47,147 nucleotides of DNA from Nymphaea colorata (Eukaryota; Streptophyta; Magnoliopsida; Nymphaeales; Nymphaeaceae): positions 29,723,959 to 29,771,105 of the forward strand of contig NC_045140.1 in assembly GCF_008831285.2 (NCBI RefSeq), written 5' to 3'. A model generated the notes under the pieces. That model saw only the letters and a list, made by a program, of their open reading frames with translations, searched no databases and was not told the DNA's origin. The translations under genes were made by a program, and so were the position numbers. Shown here in pieces: positions 19,571-30,400 of the stretch (positions are counted from its first letter, which is position 1; the number at the start of each line of letters is the position of its first letter).

Positions 19571-22408
19571 GTCTTCGCTATACTCATGCACTTAGGGTCA
19601 GCCTAGGGCGAGCCTAGGCGAATTTCTGGTCTGAACCAAGGCCCACAGCGTGCGGGCTAAGGAGAGGACGAGTTAGGGACGAGACACTAAGTCTCGAGTT
19701 CGAGTTTGCTTGCGTTTTCTTTGATTTTAGAGTGCGCATTTGCTTTGGTAGTCAATTCCGTTTTGGATTTTGATTTTGGGTTGGATCAATTGTTTAGATC
19801 CGCTTTTTAATTCAGTACTATAAATATTTAGAATTCTTTTGGATCTGTATGCAAAATTTGAGAATAGAAGTCATTTGTGTGAATCGACTCTCTCTCTTCT
19901 TCTCTACTCAAGTTCTCTCCCTCTCACGCGCGTCTCCTCTCCAAGCCACGTTCTTCTTCCTCCGTCTTACATTTGGGGAATTTTCGGTGCAACTTGCTGG
20001 AATTCCTCAAGCAACAGCAGCTATACCCGACGGTATTCTTCTCTCTTGACCTTGATTTCTTCTTCTCTTCTTCCCTAATCACTCAACCGAAGGGTTAGCC
20101 AAATGAAGAGCTTCCAAGCGTCCGGCGCAAGGTGCTTCTTCCCACGGATTTGTTCCCCACGTCTTCATCAACGATAGCGGTGCAGCCTCCACGTCTCCAC
20201 CCGTGAAGGTTAGAGGCCTCTTCGTACTGGGAAGACTTCATCCTCTAGGCGACTAGAAGGGTGAAGTATCCACTCCAGATTTGGGCTCTTAGAGGTAAGC
20301 GTCCATAACTCGATTGTAGGGACGTGCAACGGCGTTAAGAGAGTTTAGGGGAGAGTTCGGCCAAGGGGAGTTCTTGCTGGAATCACAGCCAGCAAGCTAG
20401 CCTTTCCCACGGTGGAAATCGTCCTTAAACTCGATTTTACGAGTCACGCACCTTCAACTAGTTATTGTCGTTTAATTCTATGAGTTTCATTCGATTGTTT
20501 TAGTTTCTTTGAGCCAAGAAAGTTCAGATTTAGCCACTGCCTTGTCCTCCCTCTTGCTGGTCGAAATCAGAAAGAAAAAAACAGAAAAGAAGGGCGAGAA
20601 AAATCAGAAAGAAAAGAAAAGAAAAAGAAAGACGCCCAAATGAAAAACTAAAGTAAAAGAAAGAGAGAATCGGCAAGAGGACTAGGCGCGGCCAGTTCTG
20701 GAAATTGGCCGGAATTGTCTAATTCCGGCCACTGCTGCATTGATTCCGGTATCACTCCATCCAGGGCAGCAAGTGTTCGAGTTATTCGTGTGTGCGTTTG
20801 GGAAATTCCGGCCTCAATTGGGGAAAATCCGGCCACATTTGGGGAAAGCACTCGTGCGTCGTCACATTTGGGGATTCCGCATTTGTCTCACCCAAATCGG
20901 TAAGTGATCACTTGACTTGGGCCCTTCGCCATCTCCACCACACATCTGTACACGTGGCATGATCGGGAGCACTTGAGAGAGAACCTTGGAGTGAAATCCT
21001 CCACATCCCTAGCTTGTAGCTAGTGGATCACATTTGGAAGGGGCGAGTTCTCTTTTGAGAAATCTTCTCCTACTTCGTAGGTGGCTGCTCACCTTGTTGA
21101 CTGCCACCTCCTCCTCCATTTTAGCTAGGATATTGCCCAGCCACACACCTCATCAGCCAGCTTGCCACCTCACCTAGACACCTCACCAACAGCCCTAGCC
21201 TCTCTCCTACGTATTAGGGAGATAGCCATTCTAGAACGCCACCTAGCCTAGAATCTTGGAGGACAATCCTATCAAGAAATATTCTCCATATTCTTAGCCA
21301 ACTCTACCCCTACTCAATTACCCCGAGCCTACCCGAACTTACCAAGTTACCACTTGCCTTTCCATTTCCATTTTCTCATCTACCCTAAACCGAGCCACTC
21401 AAACCTACCCTAGCTACTTTGTAGGAACCCTCATTTGAGTCCCTTCCCTACACCCGGTCAACCTAAGACTTTGACCGTAGGACCTACCTAGCCTACTCCA
21501 CCTATGACCTAGCTCGCTGGCCAAACCTAGCCCGGGCCCACCTAGTCCCACCTGGTCCGAACCCACTCAGCCCAAGTCCCGCGCCTAGTTGGTTTCAACC
21601 TTAGCGCCAAGGAAGACCGCGGCATTGCTAGCCGCATCCTTGAAGTCTTTGGAACCGGCGGGCCTTGATCCAGCATATTCCGGCGACCTCCGGCCACCTC
21701 CGGTCACCTCTGCTCTTTTTCCGGCGACTCTCCGGCGTGGATTCCAGAAGGTCCCCCAGACATCCAGCAAGGCGTTGAAGTGCTCCTAGGCGATTCCGGC
21801 GGGGTGATCCTACTTCACGCGTCTCTTGGAACGGCTTGTCTTCACACCCGGCCTCTTCCTTTGGAGTTCAGCTCTGCACCAGCCCTCTTCTTTCGTGTTG
21901 CTGGTAGTCCTCGAGTGTGGAATCTCACCTCGAGGCTTTTGACTGCTTAGCCAAGCTAGCCTTGGCCGGTACACTCTACTCCTCTCTTTAGACACGCGGG
22001 AGGTAGCACTTATTTCTGCATTTTGCTTTCAGCCCGACCGTGAGGTCGTAGTTGTGCATAGAGGGACCTCCGCGGCACTGCGCCAAGGACACGACCTCGT
22101 GCCAGCACTAGCCTCCTACGGGTGGGTGTGGTTTGTGCGTTTAGGCGTGGTTTGCATGGTTTGCTTGAGTGAGTTTGAGTGATTTTTAACAAATGTATCG
22201 CTTCCGCTTGTATTAGCCTCGCATCTCTTAGATTTGTGTAGTAGGTTTTGCTTGGGTTTGGGTATAGCCTCTCTTGTATTCCGCTACCTATTCGGGATTT
22301 TCTAAGTCGGGGTCCTGTCCGACTGGGTAGTGACTTTGTTTTAATTTGTCTAGGAAGTCTTCTGGTTGGTCCAAGGTGATCGTGGGGGTAGGCACGGCCG
22401 TTGGTTTC
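19276..22408 (+). repeat. Element B 3' LTR, lacking its last 33 bp
   Basis: Collinear with 11123-14255. It ends at ggtttc (22408), where TGTTACGG of element C begins. TATA box at 19819-19826, purine tract at about 20563-20673, donor/G-box at 20900/20951. The four differences I saw from the 5' copy are near 20371 (c/t), 20854 (t/g), 21773 (a/g) and 22291 (c/t). Confidence 0.95.
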
Positions 22409-22705
22409 TGTTACGGACCTACCCAGCGGTCCAGACCCAGTTGATACCGAGCCCGTCGAATCCAGAAGAAGGAAGCGCAAGGCTTCTGATATTGGAGCTC
22501 GTTCTCTTCAATGTATTAAGGCCAGTCCCAGGAAGAGTCAAGAAGCACCAGAGATAGTTGCAGCGGGAGGAGAGGGAGGAGCAACTAGGTCGTCAACGGT
22601 GCTCAAGCAGGTTCAGTCTCAGGGTGACTTAGACTCCAGTTTAGGGCTCATCAAGCTAGAAGCGTCCCAGCCAAACGAGTCCACTTCACACGACCCTTGA
22701 GACGT

Positions 22706-22793
22706 CCTAAGATCCAAGTCTTAGGTAAACGGCTCGGTCAAACCTGACCGAGCTCTTGAGTCAACAAACCGAAGTGAGGGCGGGTCCCCTCAC
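22706..22793 (+). promoter_or_regulatory. Three tandem hairpins in U3 of C 5' LTR
   Basis: CCTAAGA/TCTTAGG (22706-22712 with 22719-22725), GCTCGGTCA/TGACCGAGC (22732-22740 with 22745-22753), GTGAGGG/CCCTCAC (22774-22780 with 22787-22793). Same order and place as in A. In the second LTR (hairpin 2 at 32173-32194) one G to A change breaks a pair of the middle stem. Confidence 0.55.
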
Positions 22794-23024
22794 AAGGTCC
22801 CCACCCTGGGTTCAAAAGATCCAGGGGCTCGAACCTTTCCTTTGCGCGTGGGCACTAGGCCCGTGTTGCTTTATGAATAACAAGTAAATAAAGTTAGTCT
22901 TAGGCTTGTTAATATTAGGATTCGAGGTAGGAACCTAGCCTAGCGGGTTGTGCTTGGCGTTTTGGATTTGGGGTCTTGGGTAGAGAGTGAGATCTGGATT
23001 GTAGACTCGCTCAAATAGGATTAG

Positions 23025-23032
23025 TATAAATA
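23025..23032 (+). promoter_or_regulatory. TATA box of C 5' LTR
   Basis: TATAAATA, about 620 bp into the LTR. The copy in the second LTR is at 32466-32473. Confidence 0.65.
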
Positions 23033-24276
23033 CTTTTGGATCATTGTAATTCGTATCAAAGATTAAGGAATTGAAAGCATTTTGCGCAAGGCGCTCTCTC
23101 TCCTCCGTGCGAGGTTTGGCTCTCCCTCCTCATTCTCGAGGAACTCTGATTCTGAAATCAAAGCACAACTCCAGCCCGAGCGTTCGAGTGTGTGCCCTCT
23201 CATCCCCTCGCGCCCCCTTCCCACCGTGGCGTTTCTTCCTCTCTTGAAGCACTTGAAGCACCGGCGGTGAACCAGCCAACGCTCAAGTTGGACGGCTTGC
23301 GGCGGATCTTCTTCCTCACCGGCGGAGATCCCTCCCTTGTCCACGGCGGAGATCCCTCCCTTCAAAGCGTATTTCAGCAAAGTTCAGCGCCTTCTTCACA
23401 GTCACGGTGAGGCTGAGAGGCTGTTCTTGCAGCAGGGAAGATTGAATCCATTTCTGGATTCAATATCGACGGCAGTAAAGGTTAGTGGCTTGATTTCGTG
23501 TTTTCCTTGCGTTTTTAGGATTCCGGTCTAGGGGAGAGCACTCCCGAGGTTTCTGTTCTTTCTCGGTCTAACCGAGAACAGAGCGAGAGTTCTTAGGTGA
23601 AGACTCTCTAGGCGAAGTCCTAATCGCATTTGGAAACATTGATTTCGGCGCTCTTTCCTTGCCAAATCAAGCGTGTGAGATTTGGAGAAACGGCCACGGA
23701 TTGAGTTCGATCTCTCGGCCTGTTTCTACATTTCTGTTCCTCGGTGCAGCAGAGCCGAATCTGCTAGTTGGAGTAATCGGGCCGCAGAAAACTATTCTTC
23801 GCATTCTAGTTGGAATCGCCCTCTCTCAAGTATCGCGTTGGTCTTTCCCAAGCTCCATCCGATAGCGGAATAGAGGTCTCGGCTTCCTGCCGGAATTCTG
23901 CTGAATTCCGGCCAGCTCCACGTTGTTCTCTAGTCCAGCAGCCTAATCACTGTTGTATCTTGAGTTCCATCCGTGGGAAATTAGCGTGCTTAAGTTCATT
24001 AGAATCGCCGGTAAGGGAGTTCCGATATAGTCAATTTGGAGCCCATTCCGACGGTGGAATAGTGAGTTCGGCTGTCCGCCGAAACTCTGCTGCTTCTCCA
24101 TTCCGCTCTGCATTTTCCGGCAGAACTCGTGACCCGAGGCGTGAAGGACGACATTGCCCTTGCTCCGGTGAAAGCTGTAGTGAAGACGACGAGGACACCT
24201 TGGTCAATTTGGGAGGCGTCGCTCAAACCGTGCCACCGGTCGCACCAAGCTCGAACCCACTCGACTTCGGTTGAAC

Positions 24277-24314
24277 CAGGTAAGTCTAATCTTGTCCCTT
24301 GCCTCTGCCACGTG
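24277..24314 (+). promoter_or_regulatory. Possible splice donor and G-box in C 5' LTR
   Basis: CAG|GTAAGT, a perfect consensus donor at 24280, followed by CACGTG at 24309-24314, about 1.25 kb after the TATA box. The copy in the second LTR has the donor at 33718 and the G-box at 33747. A further GAGTAAGT about 100 bp downstream is an alternative. Confidence 0.4.
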
Positions 24315-26423
24315 TCCTCCATCCGAGCCATCTCCCTCAACCCGAAAACCAGTTATTTCCTAAGAGTTCCACTTCGAGTAAGTTTAGGAAAGTGCCCCCC
24401 TAGTTCGTAGGATCCACCTCGTCACCTCATCCCACTTTACTTGTTGCTCGGTCTTCTCCCTTGTCGCATGAAGTTGTGGCCTCACATCTGGCCACGTGTC
24501 AAGATCTGAAGAACCACGACCCAGCACCCCCTCCACCTCGTCGAGTTACTTTTCCCCTTTGAGCTCCCGTCTCGCCACCTCACCAATTGCCTTCCCCACT
24601 TAGTGCGCCACTCCCCCAACTCGCGCCCTCTTTTCCTAACTTTTGGGACAAGTCCCCTTAGGACTCGCACAACTCCTTGGCCACCTTTCCACTTCGCCAA
24701 ACCGCGGCAGTTCTCCACCCTTCATCTGTCCACGTGTCGCCATCTCCCCTTCTTCGAAGCCACTAGGCTACATCGTGTAGCTATCTCCCCTTTTGCCCGA
24801 TTCTAGTCTAGGTTCATCCCCCTTCTCTTTAGGAAAGCATTTTACCTTTCCCTTGTTGATAGGCATCCCCTTAGCGCACTCTAGCTGACCCGTTCATCTT
24901 GCCAAGTGGCGAGCATCCAGGCCTTCACCTACTCGACCTAACCCACTTGGTCCTAACCCAGCTAGACCTTGATCGAACCTAACCTAGTCAACCCATTGTA
25001 GTCTTGACCCAAGTTGACTAAACCCCACCTGACCTAGCCCAGTAGGAACTCGGTCAATCCCGAGCCACCTTAGGTTGAACCCAGTTGACTCGAGCTTATC
25101 TCGAGTGACATTTGGTCCAGACCCACCCGAGCTCACTTTGTGACCTCTCTCCTTCTCCAGCCAACTCGCTAAGTCCCAACGCCCGAGCCTTGTCTTAGCC
25201 TCCCTTGCTATCTCTTCTAACTCTCGGCTTAGCCCACCAAGTAACTAGGTTATCCCTCTTCTGCACCTAAGCTCTGTTCCCTCTGGCCTACCCTAGCCTT
25301 TAACCTCACTTTGCTTAACCAGCCTACCCGTAGAGCCCCGCCCGTCCAAGCTAACCCGACCTTAGCTAGGGACTAGGAACAGCCGGAGACGCTAGCCGCT
25401 CGCTATCCGTCGTCGGCCAGCCCCTCGGCCTCCCGCGCCGTCGTCGGCATTCCTTGTCGATACCCGTGGCCGAGCCACTTCCAGCGCCAGGTAGGTAGGC
25501 ACTGCCGCAAGGCTTTCGCCCCCCTCGGCCGCGCTGCACCCCGCAGGCGCATCTCAGGCGACAGGCGGTCGCCTCCTTCTCCCGTCAGCACCGCGGCATC
25601 CAGTCCGCGCCTCAGGTGACAGGTGGTCGCACAACCTCGTCGGCACTCTGAATATCTGCCCGGTAGACAGCAAGCTCGTCTAGGCTACTCGTCCGCAGGT
25701 TCGCCCACAACAGCAGCCGACTGTTCTCGGCAGCGCACTGCCCATCAGCGCCGACAGCAGGCGGCTGTCTCGGCCAGCAGTCTGTCCACGTCGTCCGACA
25801 GTAGGAGGCTGCCCAGGCCGCGCGCTTCACGCCGGCCCGTGAGCTGCAATACCCGGGGCTTAGGTATTCTACCCCGTGGTCTCTCGGCACAGCCAAGGCA
25901 GCGCCTTGGTCGGTAACGCTCTCCAGCCTTTGTAGATTTCGGGAGGGTGTTAATTCTGTTTTTGCATTAGGATTCCATTTAGTTTATTTAATTTACTGTT
26001 TTAGCCCAGGCTTCGGCCAAGCTCCTCACTGTGGCACCTCGAGGGCCTTATTGCCCGAGACACGGTCGCAAGGAGCAGACCTACCCATTTGCTTTCGTTG
26101 GGTGTGGTTTGTCCGTTAGAGTGGTTTGCATGGTTTGGTGTGTTTGTGAGTGAGTTGAGAGTAATCCTTGTATCGCTCGCGTTTGTACTAGCCTGTAACC
26201 CTGTTGTTGTTTGTAGTAGAGTATTCCGTAGTTAGGTTGGGAAACTTAACCCTGTATAACTTTGTCCTAGGGGTCTTTGCGCCGGGGTTTGTCCGGCCGG
26301 GTAGATTAATTGTATTAAATTTTATTTAGGAATTTTGGTTTTTAGGTAGTACTCAAGTCGGTCTTGGCAGTAGGAGCGTCTTGGTTAGGAAATTCTGGCC
26401 TAATCAAGACGAGTCCTATCAAT

Positions 26424-26435
26424 TGGTATCAGAGC
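26424..26435 (+). other. Primer-binding site of C (initiator-Met tRNA)
   Basis: TGGTATCAGAGC, 2 bases after the LTR end. Confidence 0.95.
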
Positions 26436-26536
26436 CAACTTGAGACTAGAACTGTCAGTCTGAGCACCCGACCTACAAAAAAGTCAGCTTCAGAAGGTAC
26501 TTCAAACGGCAGAAATTCAGAGGTATCAGTTTCGGG

Positions 26537-26548
26537 TCTTCTTGTCAG
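26537..26548 (+). promoter_or_regulatory. Possible 3' splice acceptor in C leader
   Basis: TCTTCTTGTCAG about 110 nt after the PBS. Joined to the donor at 24280 it would define an intron of about 2.27 kb that includes the PBS. Confidence 0.35.
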
Positions 26549-26615
26549 GGTATTTCAGTTTTCTAAGTCGTTAGAAAAGTATAGGTTTCACGACTTCCAG
26601 CATTATATTGCGTAA

Positions 26616-26902
26616 GTTCTAGGCTTCGCTTGCTCGATTTTAGCAAGTGTGGGGTTGTACACAACGTACACCCGAGGGCAGCTAAGCTCGAGGCTCGTCG
26701 TCGAGACACCAGGCGGGTGTGACGATTTAGGCTTTTTAAAGCCCGGCCGAGAGCGAGGTGAGATTGCCTAGGCGCTAAGGCGTAGCGCGGCTTTAGACGG
26801 GCCAACCCGTCTCCCTTGCCTTAGGACTCACGCGCGGCAGCTCAAGCAGTGGCAGCGGCAGCGTGACAGAGTCGACAGTCTAGGATAGGTTAAGAGTGGC
26901 AG
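26616..26902 (+). ncRNA. Structured leader module of C (multi-hairpin)
   Basis: Homologous to 1925-2214 in A. Stems: CTTGCT/AGCAAG; GGG-TGTAC/GTACA-CCC (26652-26673, loop ACAAC instead of GCCTT); TCGTC gaga CACC / GGTG t GACGA (26698-26725); GCC tag GCGCTA / TAGCGC GGC (26766-26791); AGACGGG/CCCGTCT around CCAA (26795-26812, perfect). T26701:A26722 replaces the C:G of A, a compensatory change. Function unknown. Confidence 0.55.
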
Positions 26903-26955
26903 TTGTGTCAGACTTTGGATTTCAGTTAGGTTAGCTTTTGATTTCGCAAGTTAAA

Positions 26956-27456
26956 ATGGGAAAATCAAAAAAGAATGTTAACTCAGATGAGCCCGTGCTT
27001 GAGGAGAATCCTCATGACACTCCCGAAGAGGCTCAGCCATCACAGAGAGGCCAAGTGCCCGACTATGCTTTAGGACGCATCCTAAGCATAGAAAAAGAGT
27101 TATTACAGATGCGTACCGACATGGCTAAGGTAGAGAACTTGAGAAAGAAAGAAATGGACCGTCAAAATGCAGATAGACAAAAAGAAATGGATGAGATACG
27201 GACCATGTTCCGTCAAATGTCTACCGCCCAAACGCAGGCCATAGTCGCGGAAAGGACCACTCAGGGTCCGAATGCACAGAGAGGGAAAGGTTTGTTAGCA
27301 GTACCTGGCTATCAAACCGACACTGAGATCAATCCCAACAACATATCTCACGTTGGGACAAGCACAGAAGGGGGTAGGCTCATGCGTCCCCACAAGACAG
27401 GTACCAACAAGAGCCCTATAGCGAATACTACAGGACTCCTCGTGGCCCACGGATAG
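26956..27456 (+). pseudogene. gag: Element C gag N-terminal segment, frameshifted
   Basis: Starts at ATG 26956 (MGKSKKN), the same start as D. The segment holds a Lys/Glu-rich, probably coiled-coil region (IEKELLQMRTDMAKVENLRKK and onward) and is collinear with D residues 1-145. A run of four C at 27388-27391 is one base short of the five-C run in the second copy (at about 36806) and of the frame needed for homology with D; after it the frame reads nonsense and closes at 27456. With one more C the frame would continue into 27477 onward. This is the only lesion seen in the element, so it could be recent or a base-calling error. Confidence 0.9.
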
Positions 27457-27476
27457 GCCAAACTCTTCAAAACCCA

Positions 27477-30400
27477 ATGTACGAATTATCTGATGGTGAA
27501 GATGAATCACCCCTTCGCCCAAGGAGAACTCGAAGAGAACCACCTCGTCTAGAAGAAAGACGTACACCATCCGTCAAGTACGACTTTCCAAAATTCAACG
27601 GAGAGCACCTCAGAGAGTGGTTATTCATGGCTGAACGCTTCTTCATGTGCCATCGTATTCCACAAGAAGAATGGATAGAAATCGCTACAGCCAACATGAC
27701 TGGCGAAGCGACCACCCACTATCTTTGGTTTGAGCACAAGACAGTCGATCCCACTTGGGAAAAGTACAAGGCTAGTTTGCAGCTTCACTTTGGAGAGTCC
27801 ACGTTCATCGATTATGACGAGGACCTCAAAAATCTAGTCCAAACTTCGAACGTGCCCACCTATCAAAAGCAGTTCGAAAGACTAGCTAGCATGGTACAAT
27901 GGCCCGAGAAGGCTCTAATCGGAGCATTCAAAGGAGGCCTTAGAAGCGATATCAAACGCGAGATGAAGATACATCGTTTCGATCATCTCGAAGAATGCTT
28001 CGCTATGGCCCGACTGTATGAAGAGCGGATTGAGGAGAGAAAAGAGGAAAAGCGAGAGAAAAAGGCTCGCAGGGCTGACAAACAGAGGAAGAAACCTTCC
28101 TTCTCCTCTACTTCTCGAACCAAATACAGAGAGAATAAAGGAAGGGAATTAGTTCCCTACAACAGAGGGAACGAGTTCAGGCCACACCCACGTCCAGGCC
28201 GTGAACTACCTACCCGTTACTTGTCCCCTAAACAAATTGAAGAATACAGGAAGAAAGGCCTGTGTTTTAGATGTGAGGGCAAGTGGGATAAAAATCACCA
28301 GTGCAAAGCACTTTTTAATATAGTGGTGATTGATGAGCCAGAGACCAGCTCTAGCTCCGAAAGCGATTCCTCCTCCAGTTCTGATTCGAGCTCCTCGTCT
28401 GATGAGGAAATCCTAGTTAGAAGAAAAGGCAAGAAAATTGAGCCTAAAGAAACGCATCAAGAAGAGACACCGACCAAAGAAGAGAAATCAGAAGAGGTCG
28501 AATCTCTTCATTCAATTCAAGACCCCCATAAGGCAAATGCCATGCGTGTTTTTGGTCGTATCAATGGCCAAAAAGTCTTAATATTGCTCGACAGCGGAGC
28601 CACCAACAACTTCCTTACAGAGGAAGCCGCTGAAAGGTGTAGAATCACACTCACCGAGAGCAACCCACAAACTATCATCGTGGGAGGGGGACTACGGCTC
28701 AAGTGCATTCACGAAGGAAAAGACTTTGACGTGTCCATTAAAAAGAAAACTTTTAAAGTTGACTGCCTCGTCATTCCGCTTGAAGGAGTCGACTTAATTT
28801 TGGGCATGCCATGGTTTCTAACATGGAAAGATATTCATTGGGATGTAAAGAACTTCTCTATGACTTTCATCCCTGAAGGAGAAGAGGAATCGATAACGAT
28901 TCAGGGACTCGCCAGCTCCACGCGTCCCAAAACAGCACTAAGGTCCATCCAACATGACCAACCAGCGTGTTGGGTTCTTACATTGGCAATGGATGTACCT
29001 TTCTCCGAAGAGAAGGTGGAAGAACCAATTCCATCTATGATTCAATCGGTCTTAGACCGATTTCCAGAGATTTTTGATGAGCCCAAAGGCCTACCGCCAA
29101 AAAGGGCTTACGATCATCGAATCGTCCTTGCACAAGGTGCAGAGCCTGTCAACGTCAGGCCATACCGGTATGGGCACAGCCAGAAGGCGGAAATCGAACG
29201 CCTAGTCAAAGAGATGCTCGAAAGCGGCATCATCCGACCGAGTTGCAGCCCTTTTTCTTCACCCGTCCTATTAGTGAAAAAAAAAGACAACACTTGGCGG
29301 TTCTGTATAGATTACAGGGCGTTAAACGAGGTGACCGTTAAGGATCGGCACCCCATACCCGTCATTGACGAGCTACTAGATGAGTTAGCCGGCGCTACTG
29401 TTTTCTCAAAGATAGATCTCAGAGCCGGATATCATCAAATTCGAATGTTTAACGAAGATGTATTGAAAACTGCGTTCAGAACACACGACGGGCATTATGA
29501 ATTTTTAGTAATGCCCTTTGGATTAACGAATGCGCCAGCAACATTCCAACGGTGCATGAATGATGTGTTCAGAGCACACCTCAGAGATTTCATCCTCGTA
29601 TTTTTTGATGATATTCTCATTTATAGCAAAGATGAAGAGCAACATCAACGTCATCTGGAGATTACTCTAAACATCTTGAAGGAGCATCATCTCTTCGCGA
29701 AGATGTCCAAATGCAGTTTTGGACAGTCTTCAATCGGATACCTCGGACACATTGTGTCTCGAGATGGGGTTCGGGCAGACCCCGAAAAGTTGCAAGCCAT
29801 GGAGAAATGGCCACTGCCCAAGGACCTCAAGAGTCTGCGAGGTTTCCTAGGATTAACTGGATATTACAGACGATTTATCCAGGGGTATGGAATCATTGCG
29901 CAACCCCTTACCCAGATGCTGAAAAAGGGATCCTTCTCGTGGACTGAGAAGTCAAGAGATGCCTTTGAGAAGCTAAAGGCAGCTCTGATGACAGCCCCGG
30001 TACTAACTCTACCCGATTTTACAAAGACATTCACCATCGAAACTGACGCTTGTGAAGTCGGAGTAGGAGCGGTACTTGGGCAAGATAACCACCCCATTGC
30101 CTACATGTCAAAGGCCTTAACCAACAGGGCCAAACCTCTTTCTACATACGAGAAAGAGCTACTCGCTATAGTTATGGCAGTGGAGAAATGGCGTCCATAT
30201 CTGATTGGACGCAAATTTACGGTCAGGACCGACCAAAATAGCTTAAAGTATATGCTCAAACAACGCGTGTCAACCCCTACCCAGCAAAGATGGCTAGCAA
30301 AGCTATTGGGGTATGATTTCGAAATTGAGTATAAAAAGGGTCCTGAAAACAAGGCGGCTGATTCACTTTCCCGCTTGGCTGAACAACTGATGACATTGTC

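Larger units (their letters stand above)
11123..22408 (+). mobile_element. Element B: Ty3/gypsy chromovirus with intact gag-pol, 3' LTR interrupted by element C
   Basis: LTRs at 11123-14288 and 19276-22408 are collinear (constant offset 8153, no net indel) and differ at only about four positions by eye over 3.1 kb. PBS, intact gag-pol, polypurine tract and TATA boxes are all present. The 3' LTR stops 33 bp short of its end, at ggtttc, where the LTR of C begins; the missing 33 bp (14256-14288 in the 5' copy) should lie beyond C, past the gap. B is a different family from A, C and D. It is the only element here with an unbroken polyprotein. Confidence 0.95.
22409..26421 (+). repeat. Element C 5' LTR, complete (4013 bp)
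   Basis: It runs from TGTTACGG to CCTATCA, followed by the PBS. The end differs by one base from CCTAACA in the second copy, so the 5-bp terminal inverted repeat is imperfect here. It contains the duplicated 3' end of gag-pol (to 22700), three U3 hairpins, a TATA box, a donor with G-boxes (24309, 24493, 24731) and long C-rich stretches. No separate gene is seen. Confidence 0.95.

Noticed and set aside
22401-22700. Open frame across the B/C junction with a conserved C-terminus
   Set aside because: It is the U3 copy of the gag-pol tail in the 5' LTR of C. It has no ATG at its start and crosses an insertion boundary.
22887-22892. AATAAA in the C LTR as polyadenylation signal
   Set aside because: It lies about 140 bp upstream of the TATA box, in U3, too far from the expected R region to be convincing.
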